A stretch of 64,000 nucleotides of DNA from Paraburkholderia sediminicola (GCF_902859805.1 NZ_CADIKC010000014.1:90049-154048), one strand, 5' to 3'. Shown: positions 1 through 9,967, numbered from the stretch's first letter. Notes: generated by a model from the letters alone, not told the origin. Program-made: numbers and translations.

Positions 1-935
1 AAGTCACGCCGCTGTCTGCTTTGAAACTCGCCGAAATTTATACCGAAGCCGGTATACCGGCCGGTGTGTTCAACGTCGTGCAAGGCGATGGCCGCGTGGG
101 GGCGATGCTCGCCGCACATCCCGACATCGAAAAGATTTCATTCACCGGCGGCGTTGAAACGGGCAAGAAGGTGATGTCGCTGGCAGGCGCCTCGTCGCTG
201 AAAGAAGTGACGATGGAGCTGGGCGGCAAGTCCCCCCTGCTCGTATTCGACGACGCCAACCTCGAGCGCGCCGCCGACATCGCGATGAGCGCCAACTTCT
301 TCAGCTCCGGCCAGGTTTGCACAAACGGTACTCGTGTATTCGTGCAGCGTAGCGTGCTGGAACGGTTCGAAGCGCTGGTACAGGAACGTGTAAAGCGGGT
401 TCGCGTCGGCGCGCCCACGGACGCCGACACCAACTTCGGCCCGCTGGTCAGCGCCGCGCAACTGCAGAAAGTGCTTGGCTACATCGAAAGCGGCGTACAG
501 GACGGTGCGCGGCTCCTCGCAGGCGGCAAGCGGCTGACTGAGGGCCACTTCGGCAATGGCCAGTACGTCGAACCGACGGTTTTCACCGGCTGCCGTGACG
601 ACATGCGCATCGTGCGCGAAGAAATCTTCGGCCCAGTGATGAGCATCCTCGTTTTCGACGACGAAGACGAAGCGATCTCGCGCGCCAACAACACCGCTTT
701 CGGTCTTGCCGCGGGCGTTGTCACCGAGAATCTGGCGCGTGCGCATCGCGTGATTCATCGACTCGAAGCAGGTATCTGCTGGATCAACACCTGGGGCGAG
801 TCGCCTGCGGAAATGCCGGTGGGTGGCTACAAGCAATCGGGCGTCGGCCGTGAGAATGGCATCACCACGCTCGAACACTACACGCGCATCAAGTCCGTGC
901 AGGTCGAACTCGGCCCGTATCAACCGGTGTTTTAA
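1..935 (+). CDS. betB: betaine aldehyde dehydrogenase, C-terminal part (5' end outside window)
   Basis: NAD(P)-dependent aldehyde dehydrogenase that oxidises betaine aldehyde to glycine betaine in the cytoplasm. The reading frame is open to the left edge: the first full codon is at position 3, and the residues before the apparent TTG start (VTPLSA) continue the family consensus, so the gene is cut by the window. Visible motifs are the catalytic glutamate in MELGGKSP, the nucleophile in SSGQVCTNGTR, and the EEIFGPVMS motif. The stop overlaps an AAGGAGG ribosome site for betA, 12 bases downstream, so the two are co-transcribed. The betA partner is what makes betB more likely than another aldehyde dehydrogenase. 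Confidence 0.93.
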   Translation, partial: VTPLSALKLAEIYTEAGIPAGVFNVVQGDGRVGAMLAAHPDIEKISFTGGVETGKKVMSLAGASSLKEVTMELGGKSPLLVFDDANLERAADIAMSANFFSSGQVCTNGTRVFVQRSVLERFEALVQERVKRVRVGAPTDADTNFGPLVSAAQLQKVLGYIESGVQDGARLLAGGKRLTEGHFGNGQYVEPTVFTGCRDDMRIVREEIFGPVMSILVFDDEDEAISRANNTAFGLAAGVVTENLARAHRVIHRLEAGICWINTWGESPAEMPVGGYKQSGVGRENGITTLEHYTRIKSVQVELGPYQPVF

Positions 936-947
936 GGAGGGCTGGCG

Positions 948-2633
948 ATGGCTTCGAACGAATACGACTACATCATCGTCGGCGCGGGTTCTGCGGGCAA
1001 TGTGCTCGCCTCGCGCCTCACCGAAGACGCGGACGTGACTGTGCTGCTCCTCGAAGCAGGCGGCCCCGACTACCGTTTCGACTTCCGTACGCAGATGCCG
1101 GCAGCCCTCGCCTATCCGTTGCAAGGACGCCGATATAACTGGGCGTACGAAACCGATCCCGAGCCGCATATGAACAACCGTCGCATGGAGTGCGGACGCG
1201 GCAAAGGGCTCGGTGGTTCGTCGCTGATCAACGGCATGTGCTACATCCGCGGCAATGCGCTCGATTACGACGGCTGGGCAACGCGTCAGGGACTGGAAAA
1301 CTGGACCTATCTGGATTGCCTGCCGTACTTCCGCAAAGCCGAAACACGCGATGTCGGCGCGAACGCGTATCACGGCGGCGACGGCCCGGTTCATGTGACA
1401 ACCAGCAAGCCCGGCAACAATCCCTTGTTCGCGGCGATGGTCGAGGCCGGCGTGCAGGCAGGTTTTCCGCGTACCGACGACCTGAATGGCTATCAGCAGG
1501 AAGGCTTTGGCCCAATGGATCGCACGGTTACGGCGAACGGCCGACGCGCCAGCACCGCGCGCGGCTATCTGGATCGCGCGAAGAAGCGCCCGAATCTGAC
1601 CATCGTGACCCATGCGATGACCGATCGCGTGCTGTTCCTCGGCAAGCGTGCGATAGGCGTCACGTATCTGCATCACGGTAGTGCTGAAACTGCGCATGCT
1701 CGCCGCGAAGTGCTGGTGTGCAGCGGCGCGATTGCCTCGCCCCAATTGTTGCAACGCTCAGGCGTGGGCCGTTCGACGTGGCTGCGCGAACTCGACGTGC
1801 CGCTCGTGCACGATCTGCCGGGTGTCGGCGAAAACTTGCAGGACCATCTGGAGATGTACATCCAGTACGAATGCAAGGAGCCGGTTTCGCTGTATCCCGC
1901 GTTGCAATGGTGGAATCAACCTGCCATTGGACTTGAATGGATGTTTAACGGCACCGGTATTGGCGCAAGCAATCAGTTCGAAGCGGGCGGCTTCATCCGT
2001 ACCCGAGATGAAGACCTGTGGCCGAACATCCAGTATCACTTCCTGCCCGTCGCGATCAACTACAACGGGTCCAACGCGATCAGGATGCACGGTTTCCAGG
2101 CGCATGTCGGCTCGATGCGTTCGCCGAGCCGTGGACGCGTGAAGCTCACGTCACGCGATCCTGCCGCGCATCCGAGCATCCTGTTCAATTACATGGCCGA
2201 TCCGCTCGACTGGCGCGAATTCCGCGACGGGATCCGTATTACGCGCGAGATCATGCAGCAGCCGGCTCTGGATCGCTATCGCGGCCGGGAGTTGAATCCG
2301 GGCGCGGAGTTGACCACCGATGAGCAACTCGATGCGTTTGTGCGCATGCGTGCGGAGACGGCGTTTCATCCGTCGTGCTCGTGCAAGATGGGTTATGACG
2401 ATATGGCTGTGGTGGATAACGAGGGACGCGTGCATGGGCTCGATGCGTTGCGCGTGGTCGATGCATCGATCATGCCGCAAATCACAACCGGCAATCTGAA
2501 CGCGCCGACGATCATGCTCGCGGAGAAGATTGCTGATCGGATTCGCGGGCGGGACGCGCTGGCGCGGGTGGAGACGCCTTACTTTGTGGCGAATGGAGCG
2601 GTTTCACGGAAGCGGGAAGTAGCGGCGGTTTGA
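948..2633 (+). CDS. betA: choline dehydrogenase
   Basis: FAD-dependent GMC-family oxidoreductase, 561 residues, the normal BetA length. It oxidises choline to betaine aldehyde at the inner membrane. The N-terminus carries the FAD-binding GAGSAGNVLASRL motif (about residues 12-24), then the GMC signature GGSSLINGM, and a C-terminal FHPSCSCKMG ... NAPTIMLAEKIAD segment that contains the active-site region. The ATG follows AAGGAGG closely. The gene forms an operon with betB and ends at a strong terminator. The repressor betI is not in the window and would be expected upstream of betB. Confidence 0.95.
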   Translation: MASNEYDYIIVGAGSAGNVLASRLTEDADVTVLLLEAGGPDYRFDFRTQMPAALAYPLQGRRYNWAYETDPEPHMNNRRMECGRGKGLGGSSLINGMCYIRGNALDYDGWATRQGLENWTYLDCLPYFRKAETRDVGANAYHGGDGPVHVTTSKPGNNPLFAAMVEAGVQAGFPRTDDLNGYQQEGFGPMDRTVTANGRRASTARGYLDRAKKRPNLTIVTHAMTDRVLFLGKRAIGVTYLHHGSAETAHARREVLVCSGAIASPQLLQRSGVGRSTWLRELDVPLVHDLPGVGENLQDHLEMYIQYECKEPVSLYPALQWWNQPAIGLEWMFNGTGIGASNQFEAGGFIRTRDEDLWPNIQYHFLPVAINYNGSNAIRMHGFQAHVGSMRSPSRGRVKLTSRDPAAHPSILFNYMADPLDWREFRDGIRITREIMQQPALDRYRGRELNPGAELTTDEQLDAFVRMRAETAFHPSCSCKMGYDDMAVVDNEGRVHGLDALRVVDASIMPQITTGNLNAPTIMLAEKIADRIRGRDALARVETPYFVANGAVSRKREVAAV

Positions 2634-2669
2634 TTCTCGTCGACACCAGCTTTCGAACCCACCGCCAGT

Positions 2670-2700
2670 AAAAAGGCCGCGAATATTTCGCGGCCTTTTT
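2670..2700. terminator. bidirectional intrinsic terminator between betA and the MFS gene
   Basis: Perfect 14-bp inverted repeat (2670-2683 and 2687-2700) around a 3-base loop. It has an A-run on the left and a T-run on the right, so it can stop transcription from betA and from the converging MFS gene. Confidence 0.88.
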
Positions 2701-2758
2701 CGTGTTCCGTCGCAGCGTAAGCAATCATTCTCGAAGCGGACGGGATACTCGGTCAGCG

Positions 2759-4177
2759 TCACTCCCGCGCAGGGCTCAACACTCCCTGCGCGTCCGACTC
2801 GACCGCTTCCGACACCAAGGTTTCCAACGCCAGCCCACGCGTCTCAATCCCCATGATCCACACCGCCGCAGCCGCGATCACAAAACACATCGCACCGAGC
2901 GAAAACACGCCGCCTTGCCCAAACATCGGCAGCACCACGCCGACCACATAAGGGCCGATCAACGAGCCCACACGGCCAATCGCCGATGCAAACCCTGATC
3001 CGGTAGCTCGCGCACCTGTGCCATAAAGCTCAGGCGTGTAGGTGTAAAGCACCGCCCACATCGCAAACATAAAAAACTGCATCGCGAGCCCAGCGCAGAT
3101 CAACAGCGTCGGCGTTTGCGCGTGCAGCGCGGTTTGCCCGTAGACATAAGCCATTACCGCGCTGCCGGCCAACGACGCGACGCAGGTCGGCTTACGTCCC
3201 CAGCGCTCGACCAGCCACGCAGCGCAGATAAAACCCGGAATCCCGCCGAGCGAAATCAACACGGTATACAGCACCGATTTCGTCACCGCAAAGCCCGCTT
3301 GCTGCATCAACGCGCCGAGCCACGACGTCAGTCCATAAAACCCCAGCAACGCGAAGAACCACAGCGTCCACACCATGATCGTGCGACGCCGGTAGGCCAC
3401 ACTCCAGATCTCACGGAACGCACTCGTGCCCTTCGCTGCCGGTGGCTCCTGCAGCATCACCGGTGCGCGCAACTGGCTCAGTCCAGCCGCTTTCATCACC
3501 TTCACTTCGACTTCTGCGAGGATTTTGTCCGCCTCGGCGAAGCGTCCCCGATGTTCCAGCCAACGCGGCGATTCCGGCACAACGCGACGCACGATCAGCA
3601 CGAACACGGCGGGAATCGCCAGCAACGCGAACTCCGTGCGCCACCCAAATGCCGGCAACACGAAATACGACACCACGCCCGCCGTGATAAACCCAAGCGG
3701 CCAGAAACCATCCATCAACGCGATCAGTCGTCCACGCGACCTGGCAGGCACGAATTCGGACAGGAGCGTCTGCGCAATGGGAAACTCCATGCCCATGCCA
3801 AAACCAAGCAGGACACGATAGAAAATCAGCGCCTCGACGCTCTGCGCGGTCGAGCACAAATACGACGCAAGCCCCCACAGCACCATGCTCCACTGAAACA
3901 CGGGGCGCCGTCCGAAGCGATCGGCCAGCAATCCGGCAACCGCCGCGCCGATCACCATGCCGAAGAAGCTCGCACTCGCAACCAACCCAGCCGTCGCGCT
4001 CGACAGATGAAACTCGCTCTTGATCGAACCGAGCACGAAAGTCATTGTGCCGAGATCGACCGAGTCGAAAAAGAACGCGATCGCGATGATGATGAAAATG
4101 GTCCGGTGATATCCGGAGAACGGCAGTCGTTCGAGTCTGGCGGCTGCGCTCGCGCGAGGCTGAAAAACGGTAGACAT
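2759..4177 (-). CDS. MFS transporter (metabolite:H+ symporter type)
   Basis: Inner-membrane major facilitator protein, about 472 residues. The ATG at 4177 (MSTVFQPRAS) is chosen because the sequence upstream of it in frame is low-complexity and arginine-rich with no membrane segments. Visible are the loop 2-3 motif GLLADRFGRR, a second motif VPARSRGRLIALMDG after TM4, PESPRWL before the central loop, and about 12 hydrophobic segments. It resembles transporters for aromatic acids, nicotinate or sugars. The substrate cannot be read from sequence. It lies downstream of the sox cluster on the same strand, so a role in uptake of a methylated amine or related compound is possible but inferred. Confidence 0.85.
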   Translation of the reverse strand: MSTVFQPRASAAARLERLPFSGYHRTIFIIIAIAFFFDSVDLGTMTFVLGSIKSEFHLSSATAGLVASASFFGMVIGAAVAGLLADRFGRRPVFQWSMVLWGLASYLCSTAQSVEALIFYRVLLGFGMGMEFPIAQTLLSEFVPARSRGRLIALMDGFWPLGFITAGVVSYFVLPAFGWRTEFALLAIPAVFVLIVRRVVPESPRWLEHRGRFAEADKILAEVEVKVMKAAGLSQLRAPVMLQEPPAAKGTSAFREIWSVAYRRRTIMVWTLWFFALLGFYGLTSWLGALMQQAGFAVTKSVLYTVLISLGGIPGFICAAWLVERWGRKPTCVASLAGSAVMAYVYGQTALHAQTPTLLICAGLAMQFFMFAMWAVLYTYTPELYGTGARATGSGFASAIGRVGSLIGPYVVGVVLPMFGQGGVFSLGAMCFVIAAAAVWIMGIETRGLALETLVSEAVESDAQGVLSPARE

Positions 4178-4299
4178 ATCATGCCCTCGTTGATGCGGCG
4201 GCTGCCGCGTGGACGTTCCTATCAGTGCGTATTCAGTAGACGCCGACATAAATCGGCCACATAGAAGGAATACGTCATCGGGATGGAACGAGGGCGTCG

Positions 4300-4563
4300 T
4301 TAGGGGCGCAACCGTGCACGCGCAGCACCGGCAATCCGCGCAAGCGCATCCGCACTCAAGCGAGCGGCGATTTTCTCGACGTATTCGTGATGCCGCGACT
4401 GCAGCGGTGCGCCCAACTGCTGTGCAAGGAGATAGCGGATCAACGCGATGCGCCGATGCCGCAATACGATGCTCTGATCGAGCAGCGCGAGCGCGGCATA
4501 GGCATCGCCCTGTTGGCACGCGCGTTCGGTGAGACGCGCGGTGGCTAGACGTGTCGACGTCAT
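4300..4563 (-). CDS. hypothetical 87-residue protein downstream of soxG
   Basis: Small, mostly helical open frame (MTSTRLATARLTERACQQG...) rich in Ala, Leu and Arg, with no signal peptide and no recognised domain. It lies 63 bases after soxG on the same strand and ends before the MFS gene, so it could be the last gene of the sox operon. No strong ribosome site is visible ahead of the ATG. The composition is compatible with a real protein, but no family was recognised, and it may be a spurious frame in GC-rich DNA. Confidence 0.5.
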   Translation of the reverse strand: MTSTRLATARLTERACQQGDAYAALALLDQSIVLRHRRIALIRYLLAQQLGAPLQSRHHEYVEKIAARLSADALARIAGAARARLRP

Positions 4564-4626
4564 GTCAGTCGGTGCTCAGGTGAGCCGCGAGCAGTGCCTC
4601 GCCAGCAGGACACCGCTCGCCGTGCT

Positions 4627-5283
4627 TCACGACATCAGCGGCTCGGCCGCATCGAGCATCATCTTGACGAAGTAGTCCGCAAAGCTACGGCGCACGACGA
4701 TATCGAAACTGTCCGCGCCGGTGGGCAATAGCGTCATCGACGCCTTGAAGTAATGACTCTGCGCGCACTGCCCTTCGCCGAACAGTTTCGGGTGCAGATC
4801 GAGCGGACAACCGCGCGCCAGCACCTCACGCGTACGCGTACCGCTGATCTCGAGCACCGTATAGCCGCTGCCGATATCCACCGCCGACGCGAACACGCCC
4901 GCAAATACCGCACCGAGCTTCGTCTGCAACGGCGCGGTACGCGTCGCGTCGTGCGCCATGGTCGAGCGCACCAGCCACTCGTCAGGGCCGAGCCACAGCA
5001 TGTCGTAGCCATTGCCGCGCGCAATGGTGTTCGCCTTTTCTGGCGGCCGGCAGCCGACCACGCTTTCCACCGCACTCACGAACGCCGCGTCGCGCGTATC
5101 GCCGCGCACGTTCACCAGTTCCAGAAACGGCCGCTCGCTCAAGCGGAATGCCGCCGAGGCGCTCGCCTGATGCTTCTTCAGCAGCGCGTCCGTCCCCACC
5201 AGCGGCGACTCCTGCCACACGCCCGTTTGCTGGCCGACAGCGCGATCCACCGCCGACACCGTCCCTCTTGTTTCATTCCACAT
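4627..5283 (-). CDS. soxG: sarcosine oxidase gamma subunit
   Basis: Small subunit (about 218 residues) of heterotetrameric sarcosine oxidase, which demethylates sarcosine to glycine, passing the methyl group to tetrahydrofolate and producing hydrogen peroxide. The start is the ATG at 5283 (MWNETRGTV), which overlaps the end of soxA by 11 bases; an upstream in-frame start would lie deeper inside soxA. The segments LWLGPDEWLV and DIGSGYTVLEISG are typical of the gamma subunit, which has a GcvT-like fold. Its position after soxA fits the usual soxBDAG order. Confidence 0.92.
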   Translation of the reverse strand: MWNETRGTVSAVDRAVGQQTGVWQESPLVGTDALLKKHQASASAAFRLSERPFLELVNVRGDTRDAAFVSAVESVVGCRPPEKANTIARGNGYDMLWLGPDEWLVRSTMAHDATRTAPLQTKLGAVFAGVFASAVDIGSGYTVLEISGTRTREVLARGCPLDLHPKLFGEGQCAQSHYFKASMTLLPTGADSFDIVVRRSFADYFVKMMLDAAEPLMS

Positions 5284-8275
5284 GTTGACGTGCTCCTTCG
5301 CTGTCGTAGAACACCGAGCTGGTGACCTTGGCTGCAATCTGCCTGCCGCTCGCGAGCGGAATCGTGACCGTTTCGCCGATCTTGTCGAGACCGCCCTTCA
5401 CTACCGCCATTGCAATCGAACGCTTCAGGATCGGGCTGTAATAGCTCGACGTGACATGGCCGAGCATCGGTGCGGTATCGCCTTGGAACGGACCCGCGAC
5501 GATCTGCGAGCCTTCTGGGATCACGAACGACGGATCGTCCGCGAGCAGCCCGACCAGTTGCTTACGCCCCGCCTTCGCCGTATCCGAACGCGTCAATGAA
5601 CGCTTGCCGAGAAAGTCTTTCGACTTCGCGACCAGGCCGCCCATGCCGAGATCGTACGGCGTCATCGACCCATCTGTGTCCTGGCCGACGATGATGTATC
5701 CCTTCTCAGCACGCAGCACGTGCATGGTTTCCGTGCCATACGGCGTGATGTCGAATTCCGCGCCTGCGGCCATCAACGCTTCCCACACCGCGCGCCCTAC
5801 GTTCGCGGGCACGTTCACTTCATAGGCGAGCTCGCCCGAGAAGCTGATGCGCATCACGCGCGACGCCGCGCCTGCCACGGTGCCTTCGCGATAGCTCATG
5901 AACGGGAACGTCGCGTTTGCAAAGTCGATGTCGTGGCAGACCTTCTGCAAGACCTTGCGGCTGTTCGGACCGACCACCGCAAACGTCGCCCAATGATCCG
6001 TCACGGAAGCAAGCCGCACCCGCATGTCCGGCCACTCGGTTTGCAGCCAGCGTTCGAGCCACGTCAGCACGCGTGCCGCGCCGCCCGTGGTGGTCGTCAT
6101 CATGTAGTGCTGGTCGGCAAGACGCACGGTCACGCCGTCGTCGAAGATCATGCCGTTTTCGTCGAGCATCAGGCCATAACGGCACTTGCCGACTTCCAGC
6201 TTGCTCCATGGATTCGTGTAGACCCAGTTCAGCAGCTTCGCCGCATCGGGGCCCTGGATGTCGATCTTGCCGAGCGTCGAGGCGTCGAGAATGCCGACGC
6301 TCGTACGCACCGCCAGAGACTCACGCGCGACAGCGGCGTGCATATCCTCGCCCGGCTTCGCGAAATACCAGGGGCGTTTCCAGTTGCCGACGTCCTCGAA
6401 TGCCGCGCCGTTTTCCACATGCCATTCGTGCACTGCGGTCTTGCGCACCGGATCGAGAAACTCACCCAGCTCGCGGCCGGCAAACGTGCCGAACGTCACC
6501 GGCGTGTAGTTCGGACGGAACGTCGTCGTGCCGGTTTCGGGAATCGTCTTACCGAGCGCCTGCGCCAGAATCGCCATGCCGTTGATGTTGCCGAGCTTGC
6601 CCTGATCGGTGCCGAAACCCATCGCCGTATAGCGCTTTACGTGCTCGACCGATTCGAAACCTTCGCGCGCCGCGAGAAAAATATCCGCTGCCGACACGTC
6701 GTTCTGGAAGTCGACGAACTGCTTCGGCCCGCGCGTTGCAAGTTCGCGGCCGCCGACGAGCCACAGCGGCTGCATCTTCGTTTCGCTAACCTCGGCCACG
6801 TGCACCGGATTCGGCCGCGCAACGATGTGACCCGCTGCACGCGCCGCCTCGACACCGGCGTCGACTGCGAAGCGAATCCCCTGTCCCAGCGTGAAATCCC
6901 CGGCACACGCGCCAACGCTCGTCTCGGCTTGCATCGCCTTGCCCGGCACGAAACAGGCCTTGTCGTCATGCCAGTGCGCCTTGCCGCCCGATTGCGCGAA
7001 CAGATGCAGCACCGGGCTCCAGCCGCCGGACATCGCGAGCAGATCGCAGGGCAGCTCGCCCTGCTTCGCCCCGACCTGTCCGTTCGAATACGACGCGACT
7101 TCGACCGAGGCAACCCGCAGCTTGCCGTGCGCTGCCGTCACAACCACACCGTTCATGACCTTGACGCCATAGCGCCGCGCGAGGGCGGGCAGCGTGCCTC
7201 TCGATTCGCCCGCGCGCGGATCGATGACCGTCACCTGGGCACCGGCTGATTTCAGATCGAGCGCGCATTGATAGCCATCGTCGTTGTTCGTGAACACGAC
7301 AGCATTGCGGCCCGGCAGCACCGCATAGCGATGCAGATAAGTCGAAACAGCCGAGGCCAGCATCACACCCGGCAGGTCGTTGTTGCCGAACACGATCGGC
7401 CGCTCATGCGCGCCGGTTGCGAGAATCACGCGTTTCGCGCGGATCTTCCACATCAGTTCGCGCGTACCCTTTCTCTGCGACACCGGCAGATGTTCGGTGA
7501 GCCGCTGCGTGACCGTGACGAGGTTGTGGTCCTGATAACCGAATGCGGTGCTGCGGCACAGGATCTTCACATCCGGCATCTGCCGCAGTTCGTCCTCGAT
7601 CTTGTGGACCCATTGCAGTGCCGGTTTGCCGTCAACCTCCGCGCGGCACGAGAGCAGCGAACCGCCGAGTTCCGGCTGATCGTCGATCAGCGTCACGCGT
7701 GCGCCGGACAATGCTGCCGCATGCGCGGCCGCCAGCCCCGTCGGGCCACCGCCGACCACCAGCACGTCGCAATGCGCAAAGCACTTGTCGTAGCGGTCCG
7801 CATCGGTTTGCTCCGGCGCCTTGCCGAGGCCGGCAGCGTCGCGAATCACTTCCTCATATTTCGGCCAGAATTTGCGCGGCCACATGAAGGTCTTGTAGTA
7901 GAAGCCGGCCGGAATAAAGCGGGCGAACTTCTGGTTGATCGCCATGCGGTCTTTTTCGATGCTCGGCTGCGCGTTCACGCTGGTCGCGACGAGTCCCTGG
8001 TACAACTCCACTTCAGTCGCACGCGCGTTCGGTACCGTGTACGCGCCGGTTTCGAGCTGCACGACTGCATTCGGCTCTTCCACGCCCGCCGTCACGATGC
8101 CGCGCGGCCGGTGGTACTTCCAGCTGCGCGCCACGAAGTGTTCGCCGTTCGCGAGCAACGCGGACGCGAGCGTGTCGCCCTGATAGCCCTGCAACTTGCG
8201 CCCGTTGAACGTGAAATTCAGTACGATCGCGCGATTGATGCGCCCGCCGCTGGGGAGTCGATCTTTCTGGCTCAT
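5273..8275 (-). CDS. soxA: sarcosine oxidase alpha subunit
   Basis: 1000-residue large subunit of tetrameric sarcosine oxidase, the normal family length. The N-terminus has a ferredoxin-like fold (INRAIVLNFTFNGRKLQG). A dinucleotide-binding domain follows, with GGGPTGLAAAHAAALSGARV near residue 176 that binds NAD+ in the family. The C-terminal third is a GcvT-like aminomethyltransferase domain that binds folate. The ATG overlaps the soxD stop by 4 bases (ATGA), which indicates translational coupling. The gene is part of the minus-strand operon soxB-soxD-soxA-soxG. Confidence 0.95.
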   Translation of the reverse strand: MSQKDRLPSGGRINRAIVLNFTFNGRKLQGYQGDTLASALLANGEHFVARSWKYHRPRGIVTAGVEEPNAVVQLETGAYTVPNARATEVELYQGLVATSVNAQPSIEKDRMAINQKFARFIPAGFYYKTFMWPRKFWPKYEEVIRDAAGLGKAPEQTDADRYDKCFAHCDVLVVGGGPTGLAAAHAAALSGARVTLIDDQPELGGSLLSCRAEVDGKPALQWVHKIEDELRQMPDVKILCRSTAFGYQDHNLVTVTQRLTEHLPVSQRKGTRELMWKIRAKRVILATGAHERPIVFGNNDLPGVMLASAVSTYLHRYAVLPGRNAVVFTNNDDGYQCALDLKSAGAQVTVIDPRAGESRGTLPALARRYGVKVMNGVVVTAAHGKLRVASVEVASYSNGQVGAKQGELPCDLLAMSGGWSPVLHLFAQSGGKAHWHDDKACFVPGKAMQAETSVGACAGDFTLGQGIRFAVDAGVEAARAAGHIVARPNPVHVAEVSETKMQPLWLVGGRELATRGPKQFVDFQNDVSAADIFLAAREGFESVEHVKRYTAMGFGTDQGKLGNINGMAILAQALGKTIPETGTTTFRPNYTPVTFGTFAGRELGEFLDPVRKTAVHEWHVENGAAFEDVGNWKRPWYFAKPGEDMHAAVARESLAVRTSVGILDASTLGKIDIQGPDAAKLLNWVYTNPWSKLEVGKCRYGLMLDENGMIFDDGVTVRLADQHYMMTTTTGGAARVLTWLERWLQTEWPDMRVRLASVTDHWATFAVVGPNSRKVLQKVCHDIDFANATFPFMSYREGTVAGAASRVMRISFSGELAYEVNVPANVGRAVWEALMAAGAEFDITPYGTETMHVLRAEKGYIIVGQDTDGSMTPYDLGMGGLVAKSKDFLGKRSLTRSDTAKAGRKQLVGLLADDPSFVIPEGSQIVAGPFQGDTAPMLGHVTSSYYSPILKRSIAMAVVKGGLDKIGETVTIPLASGRQIAAKVTSSVFYDSEGARQHVE

Positions 8276-8598
8276 GGTGCCTTGCCCTCGTGTGCCTTGT
8301 CTTGTGCATTAGCCTCGATGCTGTCCATCGCGAGCAGCGGACGTTCGAACGTCTCGTAGCCCTGGATCTCGTAGCTCACGGTGTCGCGCTGGGCCTTGAA
8401 CCAGCGGCGGCATCCTTGCGCATGCATCCATTGCTCGCGATGCACGCCGCGCGAATTCTTGCGCATGAACAGGTAGTCACCCCATTCCTTGTCGGTGAGC
8501 TTGTCGGTGTCGAGCGGACGTGCAATATCCGCTTCGCCGCCGCAGGAAAATTCGGTTTCGGCGCGTGGCCCGCACCATGGGCATTCGATCAGCAGCAT
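8272..8598 (-). CDS. soxD: sarcosine oxidase delta subunit
   Basis: 108-residue zinc-binding subunit. The ATG at 8598 (MLLIECPWCGP) is preferred over the longer frame because it follows a GGGAG ribosome site and matches the family N-terminus. CPWC and a third Cys in FSCGG, with a later His, supply the zinc ligands expected for SoxD. The segment YLFMRKNSRGVHREQWMH, followed by GCRRWF, is typical of this subunit. It overlaps soxA by 4 bases and follows soxB by 78 bases. Confidence 0.95.
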   Translation of the reverse strand: MLLIECPWCGPRAETEFSCGGEADIARPLDTDKLTDKEWGDYLFMRKNSRGVHREQWMHAQGCRRWFKAQRDTVSYEIQGYETFERPLLAMDSIEANAQDKAHEGKAP

Positions 8599-8676
8599 CT
8601 GGTTTTTCTCCCGTGTCGACCAGAGTTGGCGCTTTAACGCCTTACTCTGGTCCCATGCAACTTGTTGCAAAGAGCG

Positions 8677-9921
8677 TTAGTGGGCAACAGCAGCAGCGCC
8701 GTGCTCGTCGATCAGATGGCCGGTATAAAACCGGTCCAGCGAGAACGGCGCGTTCAGCGGATGCGGCTCGTCCTTCGCGATCGTGTGCGCATAGGCCCAA
8801 CCCGAACCTGGCGTCGCCTTGAAGCCGCCCGTACCCCAGCCGCAATTGAAATAAAGCCCTTTCACATCGGTCTTGCTGATGATCGGGCACGCATCCGGTG
8901 ATACGTCCACAATGCCGCCCCACTGGCGGTTCATCCGCACCCGCGAGAACACCGGGAACATTTCGACAATCGCTTCGAGCGTGCCTTCGATGATCTGGAA
9001 ACTGCCGCGCTGGCCGAATCCCGTGTACTGATCGACGCCCGCGCCGATCACCAGATCGCCCTTGTCGGACTGGCTGATGTACGCGTGCACCGCGTTCGAC
9101 ATCACCACCGTGTTGACGACCGGTTTGATCGGCTCAGAGACCAACGCCTGCAACGGATGGCTCTCCAAAGGCAATCGGATACCCGCCATGTCAGCGAGCG
9201 ACGACGTATTCCCCGCCGCGACCACCGCGACTTTCTTCGCCTTGATGAAACCCTTGGTGGTATCCACGCCCACCACCTGACTGCCGTCGCGGCGAATCCC
9301 CGTGACCTGGCAGTTCTGCACGATATCGACACCATGTTGATCCGCGCCGCGTGCGAAGCCCCACGCCACCGCATCGTGGCGAGCCACACCGCCGCGGCGT
9401 TGAATCGACGCCCCGAGCACCGGGTAGCGGCTGTTCAGATTGATGGTCGGCTCGATTTCCTTGATCTGCTCCGGCGTGAGGAACTCCGCATCCACGCCGT
9501 TCAGCCGGTTTGCATTCACGCGGCGTTCGGTGTCGCGCACGTCCTGCAATGTGTGCGCGAGGTTCATCACGCCGCGCTGGCTGAACATCACGTTGTAGTT
9601 CAGGTCTTGCGAGAGACCTTCCCACAGCTTCATCGCCTTCTCGTAGAGCGCGGCCGATTCGTCCCACAGGTAATTCGAGCGCACGATGGTCGTATTGCGC
9701 GCGGTATTGCCGCCGCCGATCCAGCCCTTCTCCAGCACGGCGATATTGCGCACGCCATGCTCTTTCGCGAGGTAATAGGCAGTGGCGAGGCCATGCCCGC
9801 CGCCCCCGACGATCACGACGTCGTATTCACGCTTAGGCTCCGGGCTCTTCCACTGACGCTCCCAGTTCTCGTGATACGACATCCCGTTGCGCAACAGGCT
9901 GAATATCGAATAGCGGCTCAT
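8677..9921 (-). CDS. soxB: sarcosine oxidase beta subunit
   Basis: 414-residue FAD/FMN subunit, where sarcosine is oxidised. It has the FAD-binding motif VVIVGGGGHGLATAYYLA (about residues 35-52). A conserved His in RHDAVAW (about residue 182) sits where this family attaches FMN covalently; that assignment is by analogy. GWGTGGFKATPGSG near the C-terminus is the second flavin-binding motif. It is the first sox gene of the minus-strand operon and lies 46 bases after sdaA. Confidence 0.95.
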   Translation of the reverse strand: MSRYSIFSLLRNGMSYHENWERQWKSPEPKREYDVVIVGGGGHGLATAYYLAKEHGVRNIAVLEKGWIGGGNTARNTTIVRSNYLWDESAALYEKAMKLWEGLSQDLNYNVMFSQRGVMNLAHTLQDVRDTERRVNANRLNGVDAEFLTPEQIKEIEPTINLNSRYPVLGASIQRRGGVARHDAVAWGFARGADQHGVDIVQNCQVTGIRRDGSQVVGVDTTKGFIKAKKVAVVAAGNTSSLADMAGIRLPLESHPLQALVSEPIKPVVNTVVMSNAVHAYISQSDKGDLVIGAGVDQYTGFGQRGSFQIIEGTLEAIVEMFPVFSRVRMNRQWGGIVDVSPDACPIISKTDVKGLYFNCGWGTGGFKATPGSGWAYAHTIAKDEPHPLNAPFSLDRFYTGHLIDEHGAAAVAH

Positions 9922-9967
9922 TGTTGGTCCTTTGGGTCCTGTTGTTACTCTTTGATTCTCAACTTGT

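Noticed and set aside
138..1754. 538-residue minus-strand frame over betB/betA
   Set aside because: It is the shadow of betB and betA in GC-rich DNA and is rich in His/Arg/Ala with no domain; betB and betA match their families end to end.
4178..4519. N-terminal extension of the first MFS gene (586-residue version)
   Set aside because: The added residues are Arg/Ala-rich and the MFS family similarity begins at the ATG at 4177.
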